Assembly (NCBI GenBank): GCA_014238425.1
Contig: JABABD010000029.1
Location: forward strand, 248,001-312,000
Direction: 5' to 3'
Source of the DNA: Flavobacteriaceae bacterium
GTDB taxonomy: Bacteria; Bacteroidota; Bacteroidia; Flavobacteriales; Flavobacteriaceae
DNA length: 64,000 bases
The translations under genes and the position numbers were made by a program. The stretch's first letter is position 1; every line of letters starts with the position of its first letter. The notes beneath the pieces were generated by a model, which was not told the DNA's origin, searched no databases, and saw only the letters and a program-made list of their open reading frames with translations. Shown one piece after another: positions 7,192-15,548 of the stretch.

Positions 7192-7727
7192 AAATATTTG
7201 CTGAAACAGAACGCCTTATTTTAAGGGAACTCATGGAGAGCGATCTTGAAGGAATGTTCGAATTGGATTCAAACCCAGAAGTCCATAAATATCTAGGTAA
7301 CAAACCAGTTAAAACTAAGGAGCAAACTAAAGAAGCAATCCAATTTATCAGGCAACAATATATAGATCGTGGCATAGGGCGTTTTGCGGCAGTAGAAAGA
7401 TCTTCTGGAGATTTTATTGGCTGGACTGGATTAAAATTGAATACCGGAGATAAAGAAACGTTAGGCGATAAGAGTGATTTCCATGATATAGGTTACCGAT
7501 TTATCCCTCGTTATTGGGGAAAAGGTTATGCCACAGAATCTTCAGTCGCAATGCTAGATTTTGGCTTTAAGGAATTAGGCATTGACACTATTTTTGGTGC
7601 TGCAGAGATAGGTAATATTGCCTCCAATAAAGTGCTGCAAAAAATTGGGCTGAAATATGTTGAGCAATTTCTGTACGAAGGAGAAATGATTAATTGGTAT
7701 GAACTGAAACAAGAGCATTATGAATAA
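7188..7727 (+). CDS. GNAT family N-acetyltransferase, RimJ/RimL type
   Basis: The 179-aa protein follows the RimJ/RimL pattern: ETERLILRELMESDLEGMFE at the N-terminus, FIGWTGLKLN, DIGYRFIPRYWGKGYATES (acetyl-CoA binding loop WGKGYA) and the C-terminal GNIASNKVLQKIGLKYVEQF. It transfers an acetyl group from acetyl-CoA to an amine. The substrate is unknown and could be a protein N-terminus or a small molecule. It overlaps both neighbours (4 bp upstream, 8 bp downstream), placing it inside a four-gene operon. Confidence 0.93.
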   Translation: MKIFAETERLILRELMESDLEGMFELDSNPEVHKYLGNKPVKTKEQTKEAIQFIRQQYIDRGIGRFAAVERSSGDFIGWTGLKLNTGDKETLGDKSDFHDIGYRFIPRYWGKGYATESSVAMLDFGFKELGIDTIFGAAEIGNIASNKVLQKIGLKYVEQFLYEGEMINWYELKQEHYE

Positions 7728-8070
7728 AGAATGTTTAGAATGCGGTGATGCGTTTAAAGGTAGGATTGACAAGAAATTCTGCGGTGATGGATGCCGAAAT
7801 GCATACAATAACAAGATCAATAAGGACAGCAAGAACCTTATTCGTAATACTAATAATAGACTACGAAAGAACTATCGAGTTCTGGAAGCGTTGAATCCAC
7901 AGCAAAAAACTAAGACCTCGAGAGCTAAGTTAATTGAGAAAGGATTTGATTTTAATTATTTTACTAGTATTTATACAACCAAAGCAGAAGCCGTATACTA
8001 TTTTGTATACGACCAAGGATATTTGCTACTTGAAAACGATTACATTTTACTTATAAAAAGAGACTCTTAA
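7720..8070 (+). CDS. Small zinc-ribbon protein of unknown function
   Basis: The 116-aa protein begins with a four-cysteine cluster (C5, C8, C21, C25; CLECGDAF and FCGDGCRNAYNN) typical of a zinc ribbon or treble clef. It is then rich in Lys, Asn and Arg and ends with two aromatic stretches (YYFVYDQGYLLLENDY). Similar short proteins occur in many Bacteroidota but have no known role; nucleic-acid binding is a reasonable guess. It is the last gene of the DinB-DUF6265-GNAT operon, overlapping the GNAT gene by 8 bp. Confidence 0.8.
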   Translation: MNKECLECGDAFKGRIDKKFCGDGCRNAYNNKINKDSKNLIRNTNNRLRKNYRVLEALNPQQKTKTSRAKLIEKGFDFNYFTSIYTTKAEAVYYFVYDQGYLLLENDYILLIKRDS

Positions 8071-8155
8071 ATTCATGTTTGCGTAACATTAGCATCAATT
8101 TAAGTACTAATAGATTAAAGCTGATACTTTTATAACCAACTTTTTATCACCCAAA

Positions 8156-8896
8156 ATGAATCAACCTTTTGTCATTATAACACTTATTTTAATTGCAGTT
8201 GTAGTTATATTTCTTTTTTACTATTATAGTTCTAAACGTGTTGTTTTAAGAACTTTAGGGAGATTACCTTTTCAGCGTTTGGGAAGTTTGCGAACTAATG
8301 CTTACAGCAAAATTGAAGGGAAAGCTCTTAGTATTGAAGAGCCTTTAGTTGCGCCATTGAGTGGCCGTGAGTGTGTATTTTACCAAATACTAATAGAAAA
8401 ACGTGTTCAAAGAGGAAAACATTCGCATTGGAAAACCTTGGTAGATGAGGAAAAAATCCAAGATTTTTTTATAATACAAAAAGGAGAGCGTTGTATTGTT
8501 TTGCCAAAAACGAACCCAAGAAATTTCATTGCCCATTTAGATACAGATCGAACCATTAGATCAGGGACATTTAACGATCCTACTCCAGAATTTATGAACG
8601 TATTAAATATGTTTAACATAAAGAGTGAAGGTTTTTTTGGCTTTAATAAACAGTTACGATATAAAGAAGCCATTATTGAAGTTGGGGAGCGCATAACTGT
8701 TGCTGGAAAGGTTAAATGGATGGATTTAGAAAACAATATAGCGGATTATTCGTACTCCAGTATTGTATCGATGTTTGGCGACGATGGTAAGAACAGACTT
8801 ATTATTACGGATAGCCCAAAGGCTTTTGATGGAATAAAATCACTGAGGTATTTAGATGTGAATTCGTCGTCTAGGCAAAAGCGTTTGTCTTCTTAG
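8156..8896 (+). CDS. GIDE-domain membrane protein
   Basis: The 246-aa protein has one N-terminal transmembrane helix (residues about 5-25), then a GIDE-like domain: APLSGRECVFYQILIEKRVQ, HWKTLVDEEK, FFIIQKGERCIVLP, IIEVGERITVAGKVKW. The domain is named from the mitochondrial ligase MUL1/GIDE. Bacterial members lack the RING finger, as here, and have no established activity. It is probably anchored in the inner membrane with the large domain on one side. It is transcribed alone and convergently with the CBS protein at 8910. Confidence 0.82.
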   Translation: MNQPFVIITLILIAVVVIFLFYYYSSKRVVLRTLGRLPFQRLGSLRTNAYSKIEGKALSIEEPLVAPLSGRECVFYQILIEKRVQRGKHSHWKTLVDEEKIQDFFIIQKGERCIVLPKTNPRNFIAHLDTDRTIRSGTFNDPTPEFMNVLNMFNIKSEGFFGFNKQLRYKEAIIEVGERITVAGKVKWMDLENNIADYSYSSIVSMFGDDGKNRLIITDSPKAFDGIKSLRYLDVNSSSRQKRLSS

Positions 8897-8909
8897 CACT
8901 CATATATGT

Positions 8910-9374
8910 TTACCATTTCTGCCCTTTTAATTTCATAGCTGCTTTTAAAATATCCATTTGGCTAATTTGGCCAACTAATTTTCCGTTTTCAACAATAGGG
9001 AAACGTCGACGTTTAGATTCTATGAATTTAGTGGCCGCGTCAAAAATACTTATACGGCCATCAATCGTCTCTACGTTTTCTACCATATGATTCTTAACAC
9101 GATTATCTCCCATTGGCATATTGAAATAACGACTCTCACTTATCTGTTTGATACAGTCACCTTCAGATATCATCCCTATTAACTCATAATTGTCATTAAC
9201 AACAGGAGCCCCGGAAATTCTATTCTTTATTAATGATGCGATAACCTGCTCTATGGTATCTTCAGGTTTAAAAGTGATGAGCTTACGCGTCATATAACTA
9301 AACACTCTAATATGATCTGATTCTTGATTTTGCTCTGCGTTCTTTCTTGCGCCTTGAAAACTCTTGATTCCCAT
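8910..9374 (-). CDS. CBS-domain protein
   Basis: The 154-aa protein is a tandem pair of CBS domains (residues about 25-90 and 93-152): ISGAPVVNDNYELIGMISEGD and FPIVENGKLVGQISQMDILKA. CBS pairs bind adenosine nucleotides and act as regulatory sensors. No catalytic domain is fused, so it either works in trans or is a stand-alone nucleotide sensor. It is a single gene, convergent with the GIDE gene and divergent from the M28 peptidase. Confidence 0.9.
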   Translation of the reverse strand: MGIKSFQGARKNAEQNQESDHIRVFSYMTRKLITFKPEDTIEQVIASLIKNRISGAPVVNDNYELIGMISEGDCIKQISESRYFNMPMGDNRVKNHMVENVETIDGRISIFDAATKFIESKRRRFPIVENGKLVGQISQMDILKAAMKLKGQKW

Positions 9375-9476
9375 AATTAATGTGTTTTTGTTTTAACTAA
9401 AGTTAGGAATTTTTGACGAGTAAAGCTAATGGTGATTATTTAGTACTTTTATAAAACTATAACTAACGCATCACCT

Positions 9477-11801
9477 ATGTTACGAAAACTAATCGCCCTT
9501 CTCCTAATTATTATTGCTATTTATTGGAGTTTTTCAGCCTTAATGCCTAGTAAGATATCTACACTTAACGCTGACAAAAACACCTTTTCGACCGAAAGAG
9601 CTTTAGTGCATTTAGCGGCTATTTCCCAAAGACCACATTATGTTGGAAGCCCTGAACATGACAAAGTGCAAGCGTATATAGTAAAGCAATTGCAGGAGCT
9701 TGGATTAGAAACCCAAATACAAGAGGGGTATAGCATTAGTAAATGGGGGAATATGGCAAAGCCAAAAAATATTTTGGCACGCATAAAAGGGCGAGAGCAG
9801 GGAAAGGCTTTAATGTTGTTAAGCCACTATGATAGTAGTCCACATAGTTCTCTTGGAGCTAGCGATGCGGGTTCTGGGGTTGTAACAATTCTTGAAGGCT
9901 TACGTGCATATCTTTCAGAGGGAAAAACACCAAAAAATGATTTGATTATTGGCATCACTGATGCCGAAGAATTGGGACTTAATGGCGCCGATTTATTTGT
10001 AAATCAACATCCTTGGTCTAAAGACGTAGGACTGGTGTTAAATTTTGAGGCTAGAGGGAGTGGTGGACCAAGTTATATGCTGATTGAAACCAATGGAGGT
10101 AATGCTAACTTGATGAAAGAATTTGTTGCAGCAAATCCAAAATATCCTGTAGCAAATTCTTTGGCTTATAGTATATACAAAATGCTTCCTAACGATACTG
10201 ATTTGACTGTATTTAGACGTGATGGTGATATAGAAGGTTTTAATTTCGCATTTATCGATGACCATTTCGATTATCATACTGCCAACGATTCTTACGAGCG
10301 TTTAGATAGGAATACTTTGGAACATCAAGGTTCTTATTTAATGCCTTTATTACATCACTTTTCGGAGGCCAATCTCAATAATTTAAAAAGTCAAGATGAT
10401 AATATTTACGTCAATATGCCATTGTTTGGTATGGTTACATACCCTTATACTTGGATATTTCCAATGCTTTTTGTAACCATTATCTTGTTTTTTGGACTAG
10501 TGTTTTATGGTATTAAAAAACGCCAATTAAATGGATCTGAAATAGGGCGTGGTTTTGTGCCTCTATTCGGTTCTCTTTTAGGAGTTATTATTATTGGTTA
10601 TGTGCTTTGGGAGTTACTTAAAAGCATATACCCAGAGTATTCAGAAATACTTCATGGGTTTACTTATAATGGGCATACTTATATTGCTGCCTTTGCAATG
10701 CTAGCACTAGCCATTTGTTTTTGGTTTTATCATAAATTCTATAAACCAGGAAATACTGCGAGTATGTTGGTTGCACCGTTGACGTTGTGGATCATCGTCT
10801 CGACCTTAGTTGCCATAAAGCTTAATGGAGCTAGTTTTTTTATCATCCCAGTACTCTTTGGTTTGATTAGCCTATTTGTATTGATGCAGCAGAAAGAACC
10901 GAACCTAATTTTAATGGCCTTATTATCGTTTCCAGTACTCTTTATTATGTCACCTTTTATAAAGATGTTTCCTGTTGGGCTAGGATTTTATATGGGGGTT
11001 GGTGGTGCGTCAATTTCTCTCAAGGTCGTTTCTATGGTACTGGTTGTCTTGATTTTTGGATTACTATTACCTGTATTCGGATTCTTTAAGCATAAAAAAC
11101 GATGGTCTTATGGTATATTGCTAGTGACCGTTATTTTATTATTGAGCGCGCATTTTAATTCAGGGTTTACCAAAGATAACCCGAAACCAAATAGTTTGGT
11201 ATATGCCTTGAATGCAGACGACAACACTGCTGTTTGGGCAACTTACGACGATGTGTTAGATGATTGGACCAAGAATTTCATTGGAGATGACCCTGATGCC
11301 ATTCAAGAAACAGGGAATACTTTTGGGAGTAAGTACGGTACAGGCTACTCCTTTACTAAATCGGCTCCTGTCAAACAAATACAGCAACCATTTATAGATA
11401 TTAAAAAAGATACTATTATTGGCGAGCTACGCCATATCAATATATCTATATCTCCACAAAGACCTGTAAATAGGATAGAGCTATTTGCAAAAGAGGCGGT
11501 TATTTTCAAGGATTTTAATATTAATGGTGTCGATGTCTACAAGAAAGACCAAGATGCCTATGCGTTTGAAAATAGATGGCGTAATCGATTGTTTAGTTTT
11601 TATGTATCTAATAATGATTCATTAAATCTCACATTTAGTGTTCCTAAGGAACAGAAAACTATTTTTACTTTATATGAAGCTTCTTTTGATTTATTAGAAA
11701 ATGTACAATTTACAGTCCCAAAAAGACAAGATCATATGATTCCGAAACCTTTTGTCTTGAATGATGCCGTGATGATGATGAAGACGATTGTAATAGAATA
11801 G
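9477..11801 (+). CDS. Membrane-bound M28 family zinc aminopeptidase
   Basis: The 774-aa protein has an N-terminal membrane anchor, an M28 peptidase domain (about residues 45-300) and then about eight transmembrane helices and a soluble C-terminal part. Zinc-site motifs are visible: LLSHYDSSPHSS, GASDAGSGVVTILEGL, ITDAEELGLNGADLF and NFEARGSGGPSYM. The layout resembles eukaryotic ER metallopeptidase ERMP1 (Fxna). It probably cleaves N-terminal residues from peptides in the periplasm; natural substrates are unknown. A TPR-like secreted protein gene follows 69 bp downstream in the same direction. Confidence 0.9.
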   Translation: MLRKLIALLLIIIAIYWSFSALMPSKISTLNADKNTFSTERALVHLAAISQRPHYVGSPEHDKVQAYIVKQLQELGLETQIQEGYSISKWGNMAKPKNILARIKGREQGKALMLLSHYDSSPHSSLGASDAGSGVVTILEGLRAYLSEGKTPKNDLIIGITDAEELGLNGADLFVNQHPWSKDVGLVLNFEARGSGGPSYMLIETNGGNANLMKEFVAANPKYPVANSLAYSIYKMLPNDTDLTVFRRDGDIEGFNFAFIDDHFDYHTANDSYERLDRNTLEHQGSYLMPLLHHFSEANLNNLKSQDDNIYVNMPLFGMVTYPYTWIFPMLFVTIILFFGLVFYGIKKRQLNGSEIGRGFVPLFGSLLGVIIIGYVLWELLKSIYPEYSEILHGFTYNGHTYIAAFAMLALAICFWFYHKFYKPGNTASMLVAPLTLWIIVSTLVAIKLNGASFFIIPVLFGLISLFVLMQQKEPNLILMALLSFPVLFIMSPFIKMFPVGLGFYMGVGGASISLKVVSMVLVVLIFGLLLPVFGFFKHKKRWSYGILLVTVILLLSAHFNSGFTKDNPKPNSLVYALNADDNTAVWATYDDVLDDWTKNFIGDDPDAIQETGNTFGSKYGTGYSFTKSAPVKQIQQPFIDIKKDTIIGELRHINISISPQRPVNRIELFAKEAVIFKDFNINGVDVYKKDQDAYAFENRWRNRLFSFYVSNNDSLNLTFSVPKEQKTIFTLYEASFDLLENVQFTVPKRQDHMIPKPFVLNDAVMMMKTIVIE

Positions 11802-11870
11802 ATTTATTTCTTATTTTAAGATAAAATTGCTTCATTTTTTATAGTTTTGGCGCACAAAATCACAGAACAC

Positions 11871-12557
11871 ATGAAAAAGATATTACTATTAGCATTGTTG
11901 GTTGGAAGTACTTCGGTATTCTCACAAAGCAACACAGAATTACTTAAGCATTTTGAGGCTTATTATAAGGAAATGAAATTACGCGGTGATGTTCAAGGGG
12001 CCATTAACGGGTTAAGTCATTTAGATATTCTTCAACCATCTCAGGCGAAAAAAGACACTTTGGCTTACTTGTACCTGTCTGAAGGGCGAAATGTACAGGC
12101 ATTAAATACTATTGGTATTGAGAAAAATGCATCAGATTCTGATATTGCTGTTGAGGTCAAAGCTCTGGCATTAAAAGCTGTAGGTCAACCAAAAAGAGCT
12201 GTAGAGCATTTTGAGGTGATGTTTTCACGCAATCCAAATGCTTTGATTGCTTATGAGTTAGCAGATTTAAAAACCCAGATTAGTGATTTAGTAGGCGCTA
12301 AACCTCATATTGAATACGGAATAGCTAATGCAAAGGATGATCAAAAACGTAGTTTTTATGAAATGCAAACACCGTATCAAGTGCCTGTAAAGGCTGCTTT
12401 TTTGTATTTGAAAGCGCTAGTAACGTTTAATGAAGATCAAGCTAATAATGTTGATGCTGCCGTTGCTTTATTAGAGCAAGCTTTGCAAATAGAACCTAAC
12501 TTTAATATGGCAAGTATAAGTAAAGATGCATTGATTGCTAAAAAACCAAAAGAATAG
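11871..12557 (+). CDS. Secreted TPR-like protein of unknown function
   Basis: The 228-aa protein starts at ATG 11871 with a clear signal peptide (MKKILLLALLVGSTSVFSQ); an upstream TTG at 11847 would mask it. The rest is helical with TPR-like periodicity (AYLYLSEGRNVQALNTIGIE, ALALKAVGQPKRAVEHFEVM, NVDAAVALLEQALQIEPNF). It is probably periplasmic and mediates protein contacts. It follows the M28 peptidase and ends just before a bidirectional terminator. Confidence 0.82.
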   Translation: MKKILLLALLVGSTSVFSQSNTELLKHFEAYYKEMKLRGDVQGAINGLSHLDILQPSQAKKDTLAYLYLSEGRNVQALNTIGIEKNASDSDIAVEVKALALKAVGQPKRAVEHFEVMFSRNPNALIAYELADLKTQISDLVGAKPHIEYGIANAKDDQKRSFYEMQTPYQVPVKAAFLYLKALVTFNEDQANNVDAAVALLEQALQIEPNFNMASISKDALIAKKPKE

Positions 12558-12576
12558 AGTTAAATATTATGCAAAT

Positions 12577-12606
12577 AAAAAAAGCAGCCAATTGGCTGCT
12601 TTTTTT
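12577..12606. terminator. Bidirectional terminator between the TPR-like gene and the M13 peptidase gene
   Basis: A perfect 9-bp stem (AAAGCAGCC, loop AATT, GGCTGCTTT) is flanked by an A-run on the left and a T-run on the right, so it can end transcripts from both convergent genes. An almost identical hairpin occurs at 33657-33686. Confidence 0.92.
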
Positions 12607-12623
12607 ATTGTTATTATCCTGTA

Positions 12624-14684
12624 CTACCAGATTCTTACACGTTTTTCAGGTGATAAATACATTTTGTCTCCCTCTTTAATATCAAATGCTTCATAAAAAG
12701 CATCTATGTTTTTAAGAGGTTGTATTGCTCTATTGATTCCTGGAGAATGTGGATCGGTTTTGATTTGTGTCTCTAATGCATCTTGTCTGATCAATGTTCT
12801 CCAAACAGTAGCCCAAGACATAAAGAAACGCTGCTCAGCTGTAAATCCATCAATATCATCTGGTCTTCCGTTTTCCTTAAAATATAATTGTAATCCGTCA
12901 TAGGCACCTAAAACACCTCCAAGGTCACCAATGTTTTCACCTAATGTAAATCGGCCATTAATGAATAAACTATCTGATACTTCTATCGCAGAATATTGAT
13001 CCGCAAGTGCATCGCCTCTTTTCTTGAATTCGGCTAAATCGTCTTCAGACCACCAATTTACTAAATTGCCATCGCTATCGAATTGTGCTCCTTGGTCGTC
13101 AAATGCATGTGATATCTCATGCCCAATCACGGCGCCAATACCACCATAATTTACAGCATCATCTGCTTTATAGTTGTAAAATGGCGGTTGAAGAATTGCT
13201 GCTGGAAATACAATTTCATTGTTGAAAGGATTGAAATATGCATTGACCATTTGTGGAGGCATGCCCCATTCTTTTCTGTCAACAGGTTGCCCCAAATCTG
13301 CAATATTTTCTTTTAAATTCCAATCAGAAAGGGCCATCATGTTTTCTGCATAGCTATTGCCTTCTTTGATCATCAATTCTGAATAATCTTTCCACTGATC
13401 TGGATATGCAATTTTAACTGTGAACTTATCAAGTTTTTGCTTTGCCTTTATTTTGGTCTCAGCACCCATCCAATCCAATTTATCAATTCGTGCCTTAAAT
13501 GCGGTAATCACATTAGCAATCATTTTTTCAGCTTTTTCCTTGGCTTCTGGCGGAAATTTCGCATCTACATAAAGCTTACCAATAGCTTCGCCTACGCGAC
13601 CTGTAACGTTATCCATTGCCTGGTCTTCTCTAGGTCTTTGTGCTTCTGTTCCTCGTAGAGTTTTACTATAGAAATCCCAATTGGCTTTTTCAAGTTCTGT
13701 GGTTAAGAAACCAGCCGCACCATTTAAAGTGCTCCATTTCATTATAGTCTTAAGATCCGCAATTGGTGTTGAGGTTAATACCTTTTGAAGCTCTTTCATA
13801 TACTTAAGCTCTAAAACATAAACAGTATCCAACTCTTGCTTTACACCTGATTCGGAAATAAATTTAGTCCAGTCGACGGCTGGGACCATTTTTGTCAATT
13901 CAGCAATTGATCTTGGGTTATTAAAATTACTGATGTCACGACTTTGAGTTTTATCTAATTGTGGCTCTGCAAGCTTAGTTTCTACTCTTAAAATCATTTC
14001 AGCAGCCTTTTTTGCTTCCGCTTCTGAATAATCAATATACTGAAGCATTCGTGTAATATGATTAACATACTGCTGACGACGTTCATTAGATTTGTCGTCT
14101 TGTAAAATGTAGTAGTCTCTATCAGGTAGACCTAAACCACCTTGAGAAATGTAAGGCGCATTCATGCTGCTGTCGTTAAGATCAGGAAACACTTGAAAGC
14201 CAAAAAAAGGTGCGTCGACCCCTAAAGTATTAGCGTAAACAGACTGCAAGTCAGCAACCGAATTTATACCTTCAATGGCATCAAGTAAAGGTAGTAAAGG
14301 CGTCATCCCTGCTTTGTCACGTGCGACTGTATCGAGCTCTGTTTCAAAAAGGAGGAGTGCTTTTTTCTGATCTGTACCTTCAGTATAAGATCCTAATTCT
14401 TTAGCAGTCTTAACAATTTCTAAAACATCATTACGTGTTGATTTACGCAAAACCCCAAATCCTCCCCATCGAGATTCTTCTTCTGGAATTGTGGTAGTCT
14501 TCATCCAATTGCCATTAACATAATTGTAAAAATCGTCTTTTGGACTTACTTCAGCATCCATGTTCAAAAGATCAATGCCTGCCGTGTTTTCAGCAATGTC
14601 TTTATTGCTATCGTTTTTACAAGAGATAAGTCCTAAAAGGACGAATGAACCCAGTAAAAACGAAAATTTGTAATTGGTTTTCAT
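12624..14684 (-). CDS. M13 family zinc metallopeptidase (neprilysin/PepO-like) lipoprotein
   Basis: The 686-aa protein has a lipoprotein signal (LLGLISCKND), the N-terminal M13 domain (FYNYVNGNWM, GGLGLPDRDYY) and the C-terminal catalytic domain. The zinc motif HEISH lies at about residue 521 in GAVIGHEISHAFDDQGAQFD, and the third ligand is in ENIGDLGGV at about 583. Further family motifs are NAYFNPFNNEIVFPAAIL and a C-terminus near RVRIW. It cleaves short peptides in the periplasm or at the outer membrane. It is transcribed alone. Confidence 0.96.
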   Translation of the reverse strand: MKTNYKFSFLLGSFVLLGLISCKNDSNKDIAENTAGIDLLNMDAEVSPKDDFYNYVNGNWMKTTTIPEEESRWGGFGVLRKSTRNDVLEIVKTAKELGSYTEGTDQKKALLLFETELDTVARDKAGMTPLLPLLDAIEGINSVADLQSVYANTLGVDAPFFGFQVFPDLNDSSMNAPYISQGGLGLPDRDYYILQDDKSNERRQQYVNHITRMLQYIDYSEAEAKKAAEMILRVETKLAEPQLDKTQSRDISNFNNPRSIAELTKMVPAVDWTKFISESGVKQELDTVYVLELKYMKELQKVLTSTPIADLKTIMKWSTLNGAAGFLTTELEKANWDFYSKTLRGTEAQRPREDQAMDNVTGRVGEAIGKLYVDAKFPPEAKEKAEKMIANVITAFKARIDKLDWMGAETKIKAKQKLDKFTVKIAYPDQWKDYSELMIKEGNSYAENMMALSDWNLKENIADLGQPVDRKEWGMPPQMVNAYFNPFNNEIVFPAAILQPPFYNYKADDAVNYGGIGAVIGHEISHAFDDQGAQFDSDGNLVNWWSEDDLAEFKKRGDALADQYSAIEVSDSLFINGRFTLGENIGDLGGVLGAYDGLQLYFKENGRPDDIDGFTAEQRFFMSWATVWRTLIRQDALETQIKTDPHSPGINRAIQPLKNIDAFYEAFDIKEGDKMYLSPEKRVRIW

Positions 14685-14833
14685 TTTTTGATTTATTTAG
14701 TGTGCGAACAAGTTAATTATTAATTAGAAGAAGAGATTGGCTTTTTGTTACACATTAACAAAACATTAATATAAAAGGCGGCTAAATATCTTGATGATAT
14801 AAAGCCGCCAGTTGAAAATTTCAATATGCTGTG

Positions 14834-15541
14834 TTAATCGACCCTGAATTCAAATATTATGGACTGAGAGTTGTTCTCTTGAGAGTCTTTAGTAACTATT
14901 CGCCAATAATATATATTTCCAGCACTTACTGTCACATCTGCAGTTGTAGTTGTTTGTGTGCCTCCAAGCTGAGTTGTTGGTGGTGTAGCAGTACCAAAAT
15001 ACACATCGTAGCCTGTAATATCATTATCTACATCACTACCAGACCATTCAAGTGTTACGTTTGTAACTCCTGTTAAACTTGCCCCCATAGCTGGAGCTAT
15101 TGCGTCAGCAGGGAAAGGAGGATGAGATTGTACACCATCGCCAGCATTATAGAATTTCCAAGTACTGCTTTGTGCAGTATTAGTAGTGCTAGTTGACCTT
15201 GAGATAACGTACCAAGAATAAGGTGTTGCCTTAAGTAATGTAATTTCCACTTGATTAGTACTCGACACATGGTTTGTTGTACTGTTATTATCAAGATTCT
15301 TTAAAACTACTTCATATGAGGTTGTATTTTCAGCAGTATTCCAAGTAAAAGTGACTCTGCTTTGAGAGGTGCTTACATCTACACCTTGGTTACATTCTTG
15401 ATTGTTATCAGGAAATGTCAATACGGCCGCAGAAGGGTCTACTACTGGCGGTGGTGGTGGGGTTCCATTATCGCCTCCGTTATCATCTTTGCTACAGTTA
15501 AAAACAACTGCTAATATGAATATTATGCTTAATTTTTTCAT
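14834..15541 (-). CDS. Lipoprotein with two fibronectin type III-like domains
   Basis: The 235-aa protein starts at ATG 15541 (MKKLSIIFILAVVFNCSKDD), a typical Bacteroidota lipoprotein signal with acidic/Gly residues after the cysteine that favour surface export. A poly-Pro linker leads to two beta-sandwich repeats with FnIII-like endings: NTTSYEVVLKNLDN to TPYSWYVISRS, and DITGYDVYFGTATPP to GNIYYWRIVTKDS. It starts 8 bp after the stop of the large T9SS protein and is probably its companion on the cell surface. No catalytic residues are visible. Confidence 0.85.
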   Translation of the reverse strand: MKKLSIIFILAVVFNCSKDDNGGDNGTPPPPPVVDPSAAVLTFPDNNQECNQGVDVSTSQSRVTFTWNTAENTTSYEVVLKNLDNNSTTNHVSSTNQVEITLLKATPYSWYVISRSTSTTNTAQSSTWKFYNAGDGVQSHPPFPADAIAPAMGASLTGVTNVTLEWSGSDVDNDITGYDVYFGTATPPTTQLGGTQTTTTADVTVSAGNIYYWRIVTKDSQENNSQSIIFEFRVD

Positions 15542-15548
15542 TTTCTTT

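Noticed and set aside
7575-7832. Minus-strand ORF of 85 codons
   Set aside because: It is antisense to the GNAT and zinc-ribbon genes, which have clear motifs and overlap in an operon.
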